Below, in pieces: positions 8,103-15,528 of a stretch of DNA of 64,000 nucleotides. The notes below the pieces were generated by a model. It saw nothing but the letters and a program-made list of their open reading frames with translations. It had not been told where the DNA came from and did no database searches. Source of the stretch: Chryseobacterium sp. G0186 (GTDB taxonomy: Bacteria > Bacteroidota > Bacteroidia > Flavobacteriales > Weeksellaceae); contig NZ_CP033918.1 in the NCBI RefSeq assembly GCF_003815675.1, positions 1,984,001-2,048,000 on the forward strand, written 5' to 3'. The translations under genes were made by a program, and so were the position numbers. Every line of letters starts with the position of its first letter. Within the stretch, counting starts at the first letter, position 1.

Positions 8103-9073
8103 TATTTTTTAGATTTCATGATACTATCACGTTTTTCAATCATATTTGGATTGAAATTTTGATTATAAAAAGATCCATTACGAGGATCATAGTACATAGC
8201 TTTTTCAGAAGCTTTAGGAATTTTAACATTTATCATACTATCTTTACCATCAAGAGGAACTATAGTGTCATTATTTTTTCCACCAGAACTAAATGGATTA
8301 AGTGATTGTATATCAATACCAAATTGATAAAGCCCATCTTCTTCTTTAGGAGTTCTAGATCTATTAAACCCATTCAATATATACTCAAACATATTGTTAG
8401 TCTCAAGCTTGTCTCCAGGTAAAACCTTATTCATAGTATTGGGATCCGTTTCATTAGCCCCACCTGTAAAAATTTGGAATGTTTGTGATTCCCATGTTGT
8501 CCAGGAACCACCTAAAGAAATTGGTAGTGCATCTACAATTGCATTCATAGAAGATAGATCATCTGTACCAAGCTTTGTGATTGAACCTCCTTGATTTAGC
8601 TGTGCATAAGCAGATTCGGTACCTCCATCTACACTTACATTGGCAAATACTGTCCCGTTCTCCGCAAAACCATCTACACCCTTTATTTTTTGAGCCTGTT
8701 CTACTGTCGTTACATTAGCATCATATTGCCATTTTCCATCTTTTCTGATCCAGTCTGATTCCGATCTTCCATCAGGATCAATAAAACGTATCGGATTATT
8801 GATAGCATAGTTATAAGGTGTAAACCTTCTGTTTTTCTCCGCCAACGGATCTATCACTCCCCATCTTCCCAAGTCAGCCATATACATCCTCGCTCCATAA
8901 TCATACATACCAGTTTCCTGAAGTTCTTTCCCATTGTACTTGTAGTTCTTGTAAGAACCCTGACCGTAGAATGCATTCCCTGTCTTTAAGTGGTTCATCC
9001 CAAACGGATAGTAGTCATTGGCATCCACAATTTCCAGAGCACCTGCGCTGTTTCTGCCAAAACTTATCCTCAC
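8102..9073 (-). CDS. Orphan Rhs core + CT cassette with frameshifted 5' end
   Basis: It encodes the Rhs core from [20 protein letters not shown] to DPDGR, almost identical to the 11870-15523 protein, then a unique CT of about 210 residues ([19 protein letters not shown]...). The homology continues 5' of the GTG at 9073 to about 9110, but a 1-nt insertion in the codons for KDHLGN throws that part out of frame. There is no ATG, signal peptide or shell, so it is a silent cassette. The CT has no motif I recognise, and it is paired with the lipoprotein at 7584-8102. Confidence 0.7.
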   Translation of the reverse strand: MRISFGRNSAGALEIVDANDYYPFGMNHLKTGNAFYGQGSYKNYKYNGKELQETGMYDYGARMYMADLGRWGVIDPLAEKNRRFTPYNYAINNPIRFIDPDGRSESDWIRKDGKWQYDANVTTVEQAQKIKGVDGFAENGTVFANVSVDGGTESAYAQLNQGGSITKLGTDDLSSMNAIVDALPISLGGSWTTWESQTFQIFTGGANETDPNTMNKVLPGDKLETNNMFEYILNGFNRSRTPKEEDGLYQFGIDIQSLNPFSSGGKNNDTIVPLDGKDSMINVKIPKASEKAMYYDPRNGSFYNQNFNPNMIEKRDSIMKSKK

Positions 9074-9095
9074 ATTTCCAAGTGTAATCCTTATA

Positions 9096-9140
9096 CTGGT
9101 AAATATACATTTTTCTGTAAATTATAATATTTTAAGCTAA
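9096..9140. repeat. Conserved cassette leader, copy 2
   Basis: CTGGTAAATATACATTTTTC followed by TGTAAATTATAATATTTTAAGCTAA. It matches 10707-10755 and 6087-6135 at most positions. In coding sense it lies immediately 5' of the first shared core codons (YIYQ). Confidence 0.6.
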
Positions 9141-9176
9141 AAATACATGCAAAATAATGTATTATTAAACTCAAAA

Positions 9177-9208
9177 AAATCAGAATAGAAAAATTCCTAT
9201 TCTGATTT
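9177..9208 (-). terminator. Strong hairpin terminator after 9235-9669
   Basis: AAATCAGAATAG and CTATTCTGATTT form a 12-bp stem around an 8-nt loop, followed by a T-run on the minus strand. It closes the 10640-9235 cassette. Confidence 0.8.
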
Positions 9209-9234
9209 AAGTATATTTAAATTACAAAAATAAG

Positions 9235-9669
9235 TCAATCTTTTTCAGTACTAATAAACTCTTTAGAATAGGGTCCTGTTTGATTTTTTCTGGCACGTTG
9301 ATCCATCCAATATATTGAATGGATAAAACTCAATAATATTAATAGTATAATACTCCATACTAATATACTCCCATTTCTATTTTTATTCTTTGGTAGAGCT
9401 TCAAAATAATCAATATATTTTCTCCAGACCGATTCTTGTAAAAGAAAATAATTGGAAACAAATAACATTAATATTAAACAAGCTAAAAAAATAGTTTTAT
9501 CTCCAAAACTTATATCGAAATAAAAAAAAACTGATGAAACCGCAAATAAAACAAGCAGATCTATAGATAATGAAGCTTTAACATCACTCCAAAATTTAGG
9601 AACTGAAACGTATTCCCAAAACTTGTATAATTTATAAAATAAATAATAATAAATTTTTATAAAAAGCAT
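9235..9669 (-). CDS. Multi-pass small membrane protein, candidate immunity partner
   Basis: 144 residues with about three hydrophobic segments (LLVLFAVSSVFFYFDI, IFLACLILMLFVSNYFLL, ILVWSIILLILLSFIHSIYW) and a short charged C-terminal tail. No family is recognised. It starts 2 bp after the stop of the Rhs CT at 9672 and is followed by its own terminator, so the pair forms a compact transcription unit. The partner CT also has hydrophobic glycine-rich segments, which fits a membrane-acting toxin and membrane immunity protein; that is inference. Confidence 0.6.
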   Translation of the reverse strand: MLFIKIYYYLFYKLYKFWEYVSVPKFWSDVKASLSIDLLVLFAVSSVFFYFDISFGDKTIFLACLILMLFVSNYFLLQESVWRKYIDYFEALPKNKNRNGSILVWSIILLILLSFIHSIYWMDQRARKNQTGPYSKEFISTEKD

Positions 9670-9671
9670 AA

Positions 9672-10640
9672 TTATTGTTTTAAGGCGGAATTACTAAAAA
9701 GCGAATGTCCTGTCATTGCACGTTCATTATTCTCTGTTTTTAAAGCTGTTTCTGATGCTCCTTCCCATCCTCCAGGATAGAATGAATCAATACCAAAATA
9801 TAATAAAGATGGAATTGTTCCGACACCTGTTAAACCATAAACTGCCATCCCTGTATTCAAACCAGCTTTTGCCGGATGAACAGCATTTGGAGATTTGGGA
9901 TTGTTGTAATGTTCACTAACTCCATAAATGTCCAAGCCTATTCCAATAATTACTGTTCCTTTTCCAACAATTTTCCCCGCTTTAATTATATTTCCTTGCT
10001 TCAAAAATGTCTGTCCGTTTCCATAGTAATTAGTTCCCAAGTAATTGAATGGAGCATTTCGCCTAGCTGTACCAATATACATCCTATTTGAAAGAGATGA
10101 CATATAGGTACCATTGAAAGATAACAAAGCATTTCCTTGCCCTAATGGAGAATATACACTTTGTTGTTGATTGTCACTTTTTTTACTTGCTACAATCAAA
10201 GCCGATTCTTGAACACCATCATTCTTGAAAGTTTCTCCAGAACCTTCTTCTCCTTTTGTATAGCTGACACTATTTGCTTTATCATTTATTGAAAAAGAGC
10301 CATCTTGATTTTTCTTGATAGAACCTGTAATGTTATGCTCCCATCTATATTCCCTTGCTTCTTTTCTTGATTCAAATAAACCAAACGGATCTGTGTATAT
10401 AACAGGGTTATTGAAACCATAGCGATATGGTGTAAGGTTAACTCCTTTCTCCGCCAACGGATCTACAACACCCCATCTACCCAAGTCAGCCATATACATC
10501 CTCGCCCCATAGTCATACATTCCAGTCTCCTGAAGTTCTTTCCCGTTGTACTTGTAGTTCTTGTAAGAACCCTGACCGTAGAATGCATTCCCTGTCTTTA
10601 AGTGGTTCATCCCAAACGGATAGTAGTCATTCGCATCCAC
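9672..10640 (-). CDS. Orphan Rhs core + CT cassette (hydrophobic Gly-rich CT)
   Basis: The homology starts at about 10716 ([24 protein letters not shown]) with a TAA a few codons upstream. The only start is GTG 10640, which encodes Val in the full-length homologue. The core sequence [20 protein letters not shown] to RWGVVDPLAEK is the same as in 11870-15523. The junction then differs (LTPYRYGFNNPVIYTDPFGLF). The CT is about 240 residues and includes glycine-rich hydrophobic stretches (GKGTVIIGIGLDIYG, GMAVYGLTGVGTIPSLLYFG). It lacks a signal peptide and shell and is probably silent. CT activity is unrecognised. Confidence 0.7.
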   Translation of the reverse strand: MDANDYYPFGMNHLKTGNAFYGQGSYKNYKYNGKELQETGMYDYGARMYMADLGRWGVVDPLAEKGVNLTPYRYGFNNPVIYTDPFGLFESRKEAREYRWEHNITGSIKKNQDGSFSINDKANSVSYTKGEEGSGETFKNDGVQESALIVASKKSDNQQQSVYSPLGQGNALLSFNGTYMSSLSNRMYIGTARRNAPFNYLGTNYYGNGQTFLKQGNIIKAGKIVGKGTVIIGIGLDIYGVSEHYNNPKSPNAVHPAKAGLNTGMAVYGLTGVGTIPSLLYFGIDSFYPGGWEGASETALKTENNERAMTGHSLFSNSALKQ

Positions 10641-10706
10641 AATTTCCAGAGCACCTGCGCTGTTTCTGCCAAAACTTATCCTTACATTTCCAAGGTGATC
10701 TTTGTA

Positions 10707-10755
10707 CTGGTAAATATACTTTTTTCTTTGAATAAGGATATTTTAAACCTAGTCA
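10707..10755. repeat. Conserved cassette leader, copy 1
   Basis: CTGGTAAATATACTTTTTTC followed by TTTGAATAAGGATATTTTAAACCTAG. It aligns with 9096-9140 and 6087-6135. The full-length gene has ordinary coding sequence at this point, so the leader belongs to the orphan cassettes only. Confidence 0.6.
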
Positions 10756-10833
10756 ACCTGAAAAGTAATTTATATTCAATATTTTTCAGGGCTAATCACT
10801 TCTCGCACGATTGCATAGTATAGGAGCTGAGAG

Positions 10834-10917
10834 CTAATAAGTAATTTTTCTTTCTTCAATAAGAGTTTGAACTTTATTTTCAATTTTATATACTTGAACT
10901 AAATTTCCTTTGACATC
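10834..10917 (-). pseudogene. Possible tail of a lost small gene
   Basis: A 27-codon open stretch on the minus strand (DVKGNLVQVYKIENKVQTLI...RKITY-stop) begins directly after a stop codon. It looks like a protein C-terminus more than random AT-rich DNA, and it sits where an immunity gene of an older cassette would be. It is too short to be sure. The rest of 10756-11049 shows no gene. Confidence 0.25.
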
Positions 10918-11049
10918 CTAATTTTTATATTTTATCTAACCTATAAGTTGTTTATATTTGTCCATAAATTGAGAAAATACTCATGGGAAGATACTTTGCG
11001 TTTTCAAGAGTATGATGAAAGCCATCAAAAATAAAAATATTATTACCTT

Positions 11050-11478
11050 ATGAAAAAACTTTTGTTCCTATTAATTTCTTTTCTTTTTATTAGCTGTAAT
11101 TTTAATCAAACCTATCACAATAGAGAAGAAGATAAAAAAGATGCTGAAAAAATAACTGGAAAATTTTATAGTCTCCTTAAAAAAAACAATAGAGAAGAAG
11201 CTTTTAAACTAATTGATAATAAGTTTTTTGAGACTACTAATAAAAAACAACTAAATCAAATGATTGATGATATTAATGCAGAATGTGGTGATAAAATTTC
11301 TGATACTCAATTAAAGATATGGGAAACATCTGTTTCTGTTGGAACAAATTCAAAATCCCAATATATATTATTGTATAGAGTAGAGCGGAACATACAAAAT
11401 ACTCAAGAAAAATTCACTCTCGAAAAAGATGATGATTCCATTAAAATTGTGGGATATGATGTTAGTTTAGCTCAATAA
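11050..11478 (+). CDS. Small lipoprotein, opposite strand within the Rhs array
   Basis: 142 residues with a lipoprotein signal (LLFLLISFLFISCNF; lipidated Cys at residue 17). The mature part is a helical and beta domain (KITGKFYSLLKKNNREEAFKLIDNKFFETT... NTQEKFTLEKDDDSIKIVGYDV) in the style of DUF4019/DUF3887-like proteins; that is resemblance only. It is the only gene in the island read on the plus strand. It ends at a bidirectional hairpin shared with the convergent gene at 11506. Confidence 0.7.
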   Translation: MKKLLFLLISFLFISCNFNQTYHNREEDKKDAEKITGKFYSLLKKNNREEAFKLIDNKFFETTNKKQLNQMIDDINAECGDKISDTQLKIWETSVSVGTNSKSQYILLYRVERNIQNTQEKFTLEKDDDSIKIVGYDVSLAQ

Positions 11479-11506
11479 AAATGGCTGCTTTCCAGCAGCC
11501 ATTTTT
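11477..11506. terminator. Bidirectional terminator between convergent genes
   Basis: AAAATGGCTGCT-TTCC-AGCAGCCATTTTTT, with A/T-runs on both sides. It serves the lipoprotein gene ending at 11478 and the minus-strand gene ending at 11506. Confidence 0.85.
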
Positions 11507-11880
11507 TATTTTAAAAGGCCATTTTTACGAGCTTCTTCAAAATAATTATTCTTTATTATACTATCTTTTCTAAAAATATACTCAATAGAGTCTCCTGAAT
11601 TCTTTGATACAGAATCACCTATTTTATATGGATAATCTAAAAACTCATTAATTCCATTAGAAAATCTAACATAGCCAAGATTATGTTGATTTTTGTTAGG
11701 ATATATGTCAACAACTCTCGTATGTCTATTTATAATTAATAAACTTTGTTTTTTATCAGACTCTGAGTTTATAACTAAATAAATAACACTAAATAATAAA
11801 ATACATCCAAAAAAGACCATAACCAGTATAATGATCTTTTTATTAGTCTTGTCTATTTTTATATCAAAATTATTTTCCAC
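11506..11880 (-). CDS. Small membrane-anchored protein, candidate immunity to the expressed CT
   Basis: 124 residues starting at a GTG (11880) that overlaps the last 11 nt of the 11870-15523 gene, so it is translationally coupled to it. A short cytoplasmic N-terminus is followed by one membrane helix (IIILVMVFFGCILLFSVIYLVI) and a soluble domain that contains PYKIGDSVSKNSGDSIEYIF. This matches the partner proteins at 3003-3374 and 5414-5818, which follow the same glycine-rich CT type. I infer that it is the immunity protein of the intact Rhs protein. Family unrecognised. Confidence 0.65.
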   Translation of the reverse strand: MENNFDIKIDKTNKKIIILVMVFFGCILLFSVIYLVINSESDKKQSLLIINRHTRVVDIYPNKNQHNLGYVRFSNGINEFLDYPYKIGDSVSKNSGDSIEYIFRKDSIIKNNYFEEARKNGLLK

Positions 11881-14800
11881 GTACCCAAGTTTTTGATCCT
11901 GTCCACATTACAGGTGAAACTCCAACACCAGAGCCTGCACTTGTACTTATAGTAGTATAACCAGCCTTAAAATCAGCAGAATTCCGTCCAAAGCTTCCAG
12001 GATTAAATTGATCGCTAGTACGTATTAATGCATTAGTAGGAGATTTGGTACGGTTAAAAGTTCCACCAACAGATGATGAAAAAGGCCCCGCTCCACCAGA
12101 AATTGCACGACCTTCTCCTACAAAATCACTATTGACAAATTTATGACCTGAGTCAGTAGGTGTAATTAAACCTTTTTCAAATCCTGCACTTGCACTTAAT
12201 CCTAAATTTCCATTCAGGGAAAAGAAGAAGTCTGTTTCTTTATTACTATCTGTAACTTGTCCAAATGAAAATCCAGCACCACCACCAAATGCAAAGTTTG
12301 CACTAAAACTCCAAAAAGACCCTGTATTATCAGCTGCATTTACTTGAACTCCACCAATATCAGAACTTCCATAAGTACTGCTATTCTCTGCAACATTTGT
12401 TACACTTCCATCTGCATTTAAAGTATGAGTAACTTTTCCATTACTATTTGTAATTTCTCCCGTCTTTCCTACACTATCAACATTCTTATAATTTGCATCT
12501 TTTGCTTGAGCTGCTGTTGTTATATTCGGATCATAAGTAACGGTTGTTTTATTAGTCTCACGATCTACCATTTTTATCCAATCTTTTGCTTGTCTACCAT
12601 CAGGATCAATAAACCTCAAAGGATTATTAAAAGCATAGTTATAAGGACTATATCTCGTCATTTTTTCCGCCAGCGGATCTACCACGCCCCATCTTCCCAG
12701 ATCAGCCATATACATCCTTGCTCCATAATCATACATACCAGTTTCCTGAAGTTCCTTTCCGTTGTACTTGTAGTTCTTGTAAGAACCCTGCCCATAAAAA
12801 GCATTTCCTGTCTTTAAGTGGTTCATCCCAAACGGATAGTAATCATTGGCATCCACAATTTCCAGAGCACCTGCGCTGTTTCTGCCAAAACTTATTCTCA
12901 CATTTCCAAGATGATCCTTGTACTGGTAAATATACTGATCTTTTTTATAATCATAGTATCCCTCGGCGATAGGAAAAAATACCAGGTTTTCATCTTTAAC
13001 TTCACCAATAATTCCCCCTCCAATCGGAGGATCAATACCGGGGTCTATGGGACCAATAATCCCATTAAGGGAATAGGCCTGTACCTCCATGGCCTTGGAC
13101 ATCTCCCTGCTGGCAACCAGCAATTCAGTACTTCCACCTCCTGTGGTTGTTCTGCTCACATACTGAAAGCCATCCAGATAGTCTGAAATGGTATTTACCG
13201 TGTAGCAGTTCTGAATTCCACACTCCATCATTGAGTTGATCTTTTGAAGCTTTGTTCCGTCAGCAGCATACTTATACCCAATGCCTCCACCTGATAGGTT
13301 GGAAATTTCCATTCGCTCAGGAAGATTAAGGAAGTTGTACTTGATGGAGGTTATCTTTTTGTCAACCATATTCTCCATATTCCCGTTCGGATCATAAGTA
13401 ATGGTGTTTCCACCACCCTCATAGCCTGATGGGTTGTTGGCTATATCATTGATGCTGGTAAGCTTGTTTCCTGTATAATTATAGGTAAGCTTATCAATTA
13501 ATGTTGCCGTGGTATTATTTTCCAAAACAGAAGTTCTGTACATATTGGTGATATTCCCATTGATATCATAATCCATTACCTCCGTATTCTCCTTACTCCA
13601 TGGGTTGTTGGGATTTTGGTAGTATCCTGCGGTCAGCCTGTTCAATCCGTCATAGGCATAGCCATATCTCTTGGGTTCCAGGGGAGGGTTGGCTCCAAGG
13701 GATTCCACGGCACGCCAGTCCACCTCCACAATGTTTCCATTGTACATGGGTTTTACATTTTTTCCGGGAAATTGCGCCTGGTCCGGATTGGTGGTTCCAT
13801 TTTTTTGGTTGTACTTGATCTTGTAGGTGAATAGTTTTCCACCTAAATCAGGGAGTGACATCTGAGCAGGGTTGATATCGGTCATCCAGCCCCTGATGTT
13901 GTAGGCATAATCAATACTCTGCAGGTTGCCACCCACTACCTTGTTCTTCAGCTGGGAAAGTTCGTTATAGGAATTCTCCACCAATAGCTGTTCGGGCCAG
14001 TAATCTACCTGATGATAATGTTTCAGGAGCCTGTTTTGGGAATCGTAGTTAAAACGTTCTTTTACGGTTACTTCCGGCTCGCCTACTCTTCTTAGGTGCC
14101 TGGTGACAGTATTCTGGGCAACTCCTGCAAAATGCAGCTTGGATTCTGTTCTGGTATAGCCGCCCAAGTGGTTAATGGAGTGGGTTTCTATCGCCCTGCC
14201 TCTGGTATCGTACCAGGTAAAGGTTTTTGTCCAGTTGTCGTCCTCAATGTTTTTCACATAGGAAGCCAAGGGAAGTCCCTTGGTATTCCTGGGCTGGGCC
14301 ATGTTGTCAGTAAGCAGTGCTTCTGAAAACTGATTGTTGGCCGCAGGGGATCCCTGGGGATAGGTGTCATAATAATTGACACTTAAAATGGTTTGAACCT
14401 CTCCCACAAAGTAAGTATCGGTGTAATAAACGGTCATTCCGTTTCTGGTAAATCCTGTCGTACTTCTTTCTTCGGCAATAACCAGGTTGTTGATCTCATT
14501 CTGCCTGCCTACCCGTCCTCCTCCTGTTGTTAAAAATCCTGTATAGGCAACACGTCCCAGCTGGTCATACTTAGTAATGATCCATTTATTCTGAAGCTTG
14601 AGATTGGCATCCTGGGTAAGGATCAGCCTGTCTGTTTTATCATATACCATATATTCCCAACCTTTCCCGGGAAGCTTCTTTTCTACCAATCGGTTTCTGC
14701 CATCATAGTGGTATTGGTAGCACAGTTTGTCAAGGGTTGAGAGATCAGGGAATCCGGATACTGATGCCAATGGAGGAATGACAAAGGCCAGCTGGTCATA

Positions 14801-15523
14801 TTCATTGTACACATAGTAGGTATCTGCATTTTCTGTGGCACTTAACACCTTTCTTACGAGAATGGTTTGTCCCCTGCCGTTCTTGAACTCAATGGTCTTG
14901 TTTTCGTCTTCATCGGTGACCACATTCTTGTAGAGCTGTCCGGCCTTGTAGTTTCCATTTTCGGAATCAGGGTCAGTGGCCGGGTTGAGTTGGGACTGGA
15001 TCTCTCCATTCAACCAGGAGGTAGTGGCAACAAACTTTTTGACCTCTCCGATGGTATTGACCTCATACTGGAATTTTACAGGCTTGGCTGCCCAGTCGTT
15101 GCCGACCTGAATCTGCTGCTGGATTCTGCTCAAGGGTGAGCTTTCGAGGATCTTTTCTGAGTAAATCTTCTCTGAACCATAGGGCGTATTGGCAGCATTG
15201 GCCAATGGATCCGGAATGATGGCTCCATTCTGGGTTCCGGATTGGGGAACAGGAAGATAGTCTATGGTCTGTCTTCCAAAGCCATCGTATTCAATCTTGG
15301 TGGCAACATCCCGACCCAGTGGGGAGGCTTTTACATTCACGATCTGCTTGGGTCTGCCCAGTCCGTCAAAGTACTGGACAGTTTCTATTTGTCTGGCGGT
15401 GGTACTTGTGGTGGTGACTGCCTCAAGATAGGTCTTGGATTGGATGTAGTTCTCGGTGGAGGTAAGCTGTGCAAACACCGATTGGGTGATCAGCATCCCT
15501 ATAGGAATAATTATTTTTTTCAT
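11870..15523 (-). CDS. DUF6443/Rhs-core polymorphic-toxin-like protein with glycine-rich CT
   Basis: 1217 residues. A signal peptide (MKKIIIPIGMLITQSVFAQ) is followed by a DUF6443-type region (residues about 20-170, with YFDGLGRPKQIVNVKASPLG), a long YD/Rhs-repeat body (DGRNRL, DKTDRL, YDSQNRL, YDGLNRLTAGYY) and the Rhs-associated core at about residues 880-977 ([16 protein letters not shown] ... [17 protein letters not shown]). A 240-residue variable CT (12592-11873) ends in MWTGSKTWVRGK; its Gly/Ser/Phe alternation suggests a beta-rich fold. It lies 5 bp after the 15529-18669 gene. Known Rhs proteins wrap a C-terminal toxin in a YD-repeat shell; that this CT is toxic is inferred from architecture. 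No T9SS tail is seen. Confidence 0.85.
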   Translation of the reverse strand: MKKIIIPIGMLITQSVFAQLTSTENYIQSKTYLEAVTTTSTTARQIETVQYFDGLGRPKQIVNVKASPLGRDVATKIEYDGFGRQTIDYLPVPQSGTQNGAIIPDPLANAANTPYGSEKIYSEKILESSPLSRIQQQIQVGNDWAAKPVKFQYEVNTIGEVKKFVATTSWLNGEIQSQLNPATDPDSENGNYKAGQLYKNVVTDEDENKTIEFKNGRGQTILVRKVLSATENADTYYVYNEYDQLAFVIPPLASVSGFPDLSTLDKLCYQYHYDGRNRLVEKKLPGKGWEYMVYDKTDRLILTQDANLKLQNKWIITKYDQLGRVAYTGFLTTGGGRVGRQNEINNLVIAEERSTTGFTRNGMTVYYTDTYFVGEVQTILSVNYYDTYPQGSPAANNQFSEALLTDNMAQPRNTKGLPLASYVKNIEDDNWTKTFTWYDTRGRAIETHSINHLGGYTRTESKLHFAGVAQNTVTRHLRRVGEPEVTVKERFNYDSQNRLLKHYHQVDYWPEQLLVENSYNELSQLKNKVVGGNLQSIDYAYNIRGWMTDINPAQMSLPDLGGKLFTYKIKYNQKNGTTNPDQAQFPGKNVKPMYNGNIVEVDWRAVESLGANPPLEPKRYGYAYDGLNRLTAGYYQNPNNPWSKENTEVMDYDINGNITNMYRTSVLENNTTATLIDKLTYNYTGNKLTSINDIANNPSGYEGGGNTITYDPNGNMENMVDKKITSIKYNFLNLPERMEISNLSGGGIGYKYAADGTKLQKINSMMECGIQNCYTVNTISDYLDGFQYVSRTTTGGGSTELLVASREMSKAMEVQAYSLNGIIGPIDPGIDPPIGGGIIGEVKDENLVFFPIAEGYYDYKKDQYIYQYKDHLGNVRISFGRNSAGALEIVDANDYYPFGMNHLKTGNAFYGQGSYKNYKYNGKELQETGMYDYGARMYMADLGRWGVVDPLAEKMTRYSPYNYAFNNPLRFIDPDGRQAKDWIKMVDRETNKTTVTYDPNITTAAQAKDANYKNVDSVGKTGEITNSNGKVTHTLNADGSVTNVAENSSTYGSSDIGGVQVNAADNTGSFWSFSANFAFGGGAGFSFGQVTDSNKETDFFFSLNGNLGLSASAGFEKGLITPTDSGHKFVNSDFVGEGRAISGGAGPFSSSVGGTFNRTKSPTNALIRTSDQFNPGSFGRNSADFKAGYTTISTSAGSGVGVSPVMWTGSKTWVRGK
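12335..12519. repeat. 185-bp direct repeat, copy 2 (CT spacer)
   Basis: Encodes the linker between the Rhs core and the glycine-rich domain (AAQAKDANYKNVDSVGKTGE onward). It matches 3812-3996 without a visible difference. Confidence 0.85.
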
Positions 15524-15528
15524 CAGTC

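Noticed and set aside
3003..11880. Naming the glycine-rich CT as a specific polymorphic toxin type
   Set aside because: It resembles several Gly-rich toxin families in composition only; no catalytic motif can be seen without a profile search.
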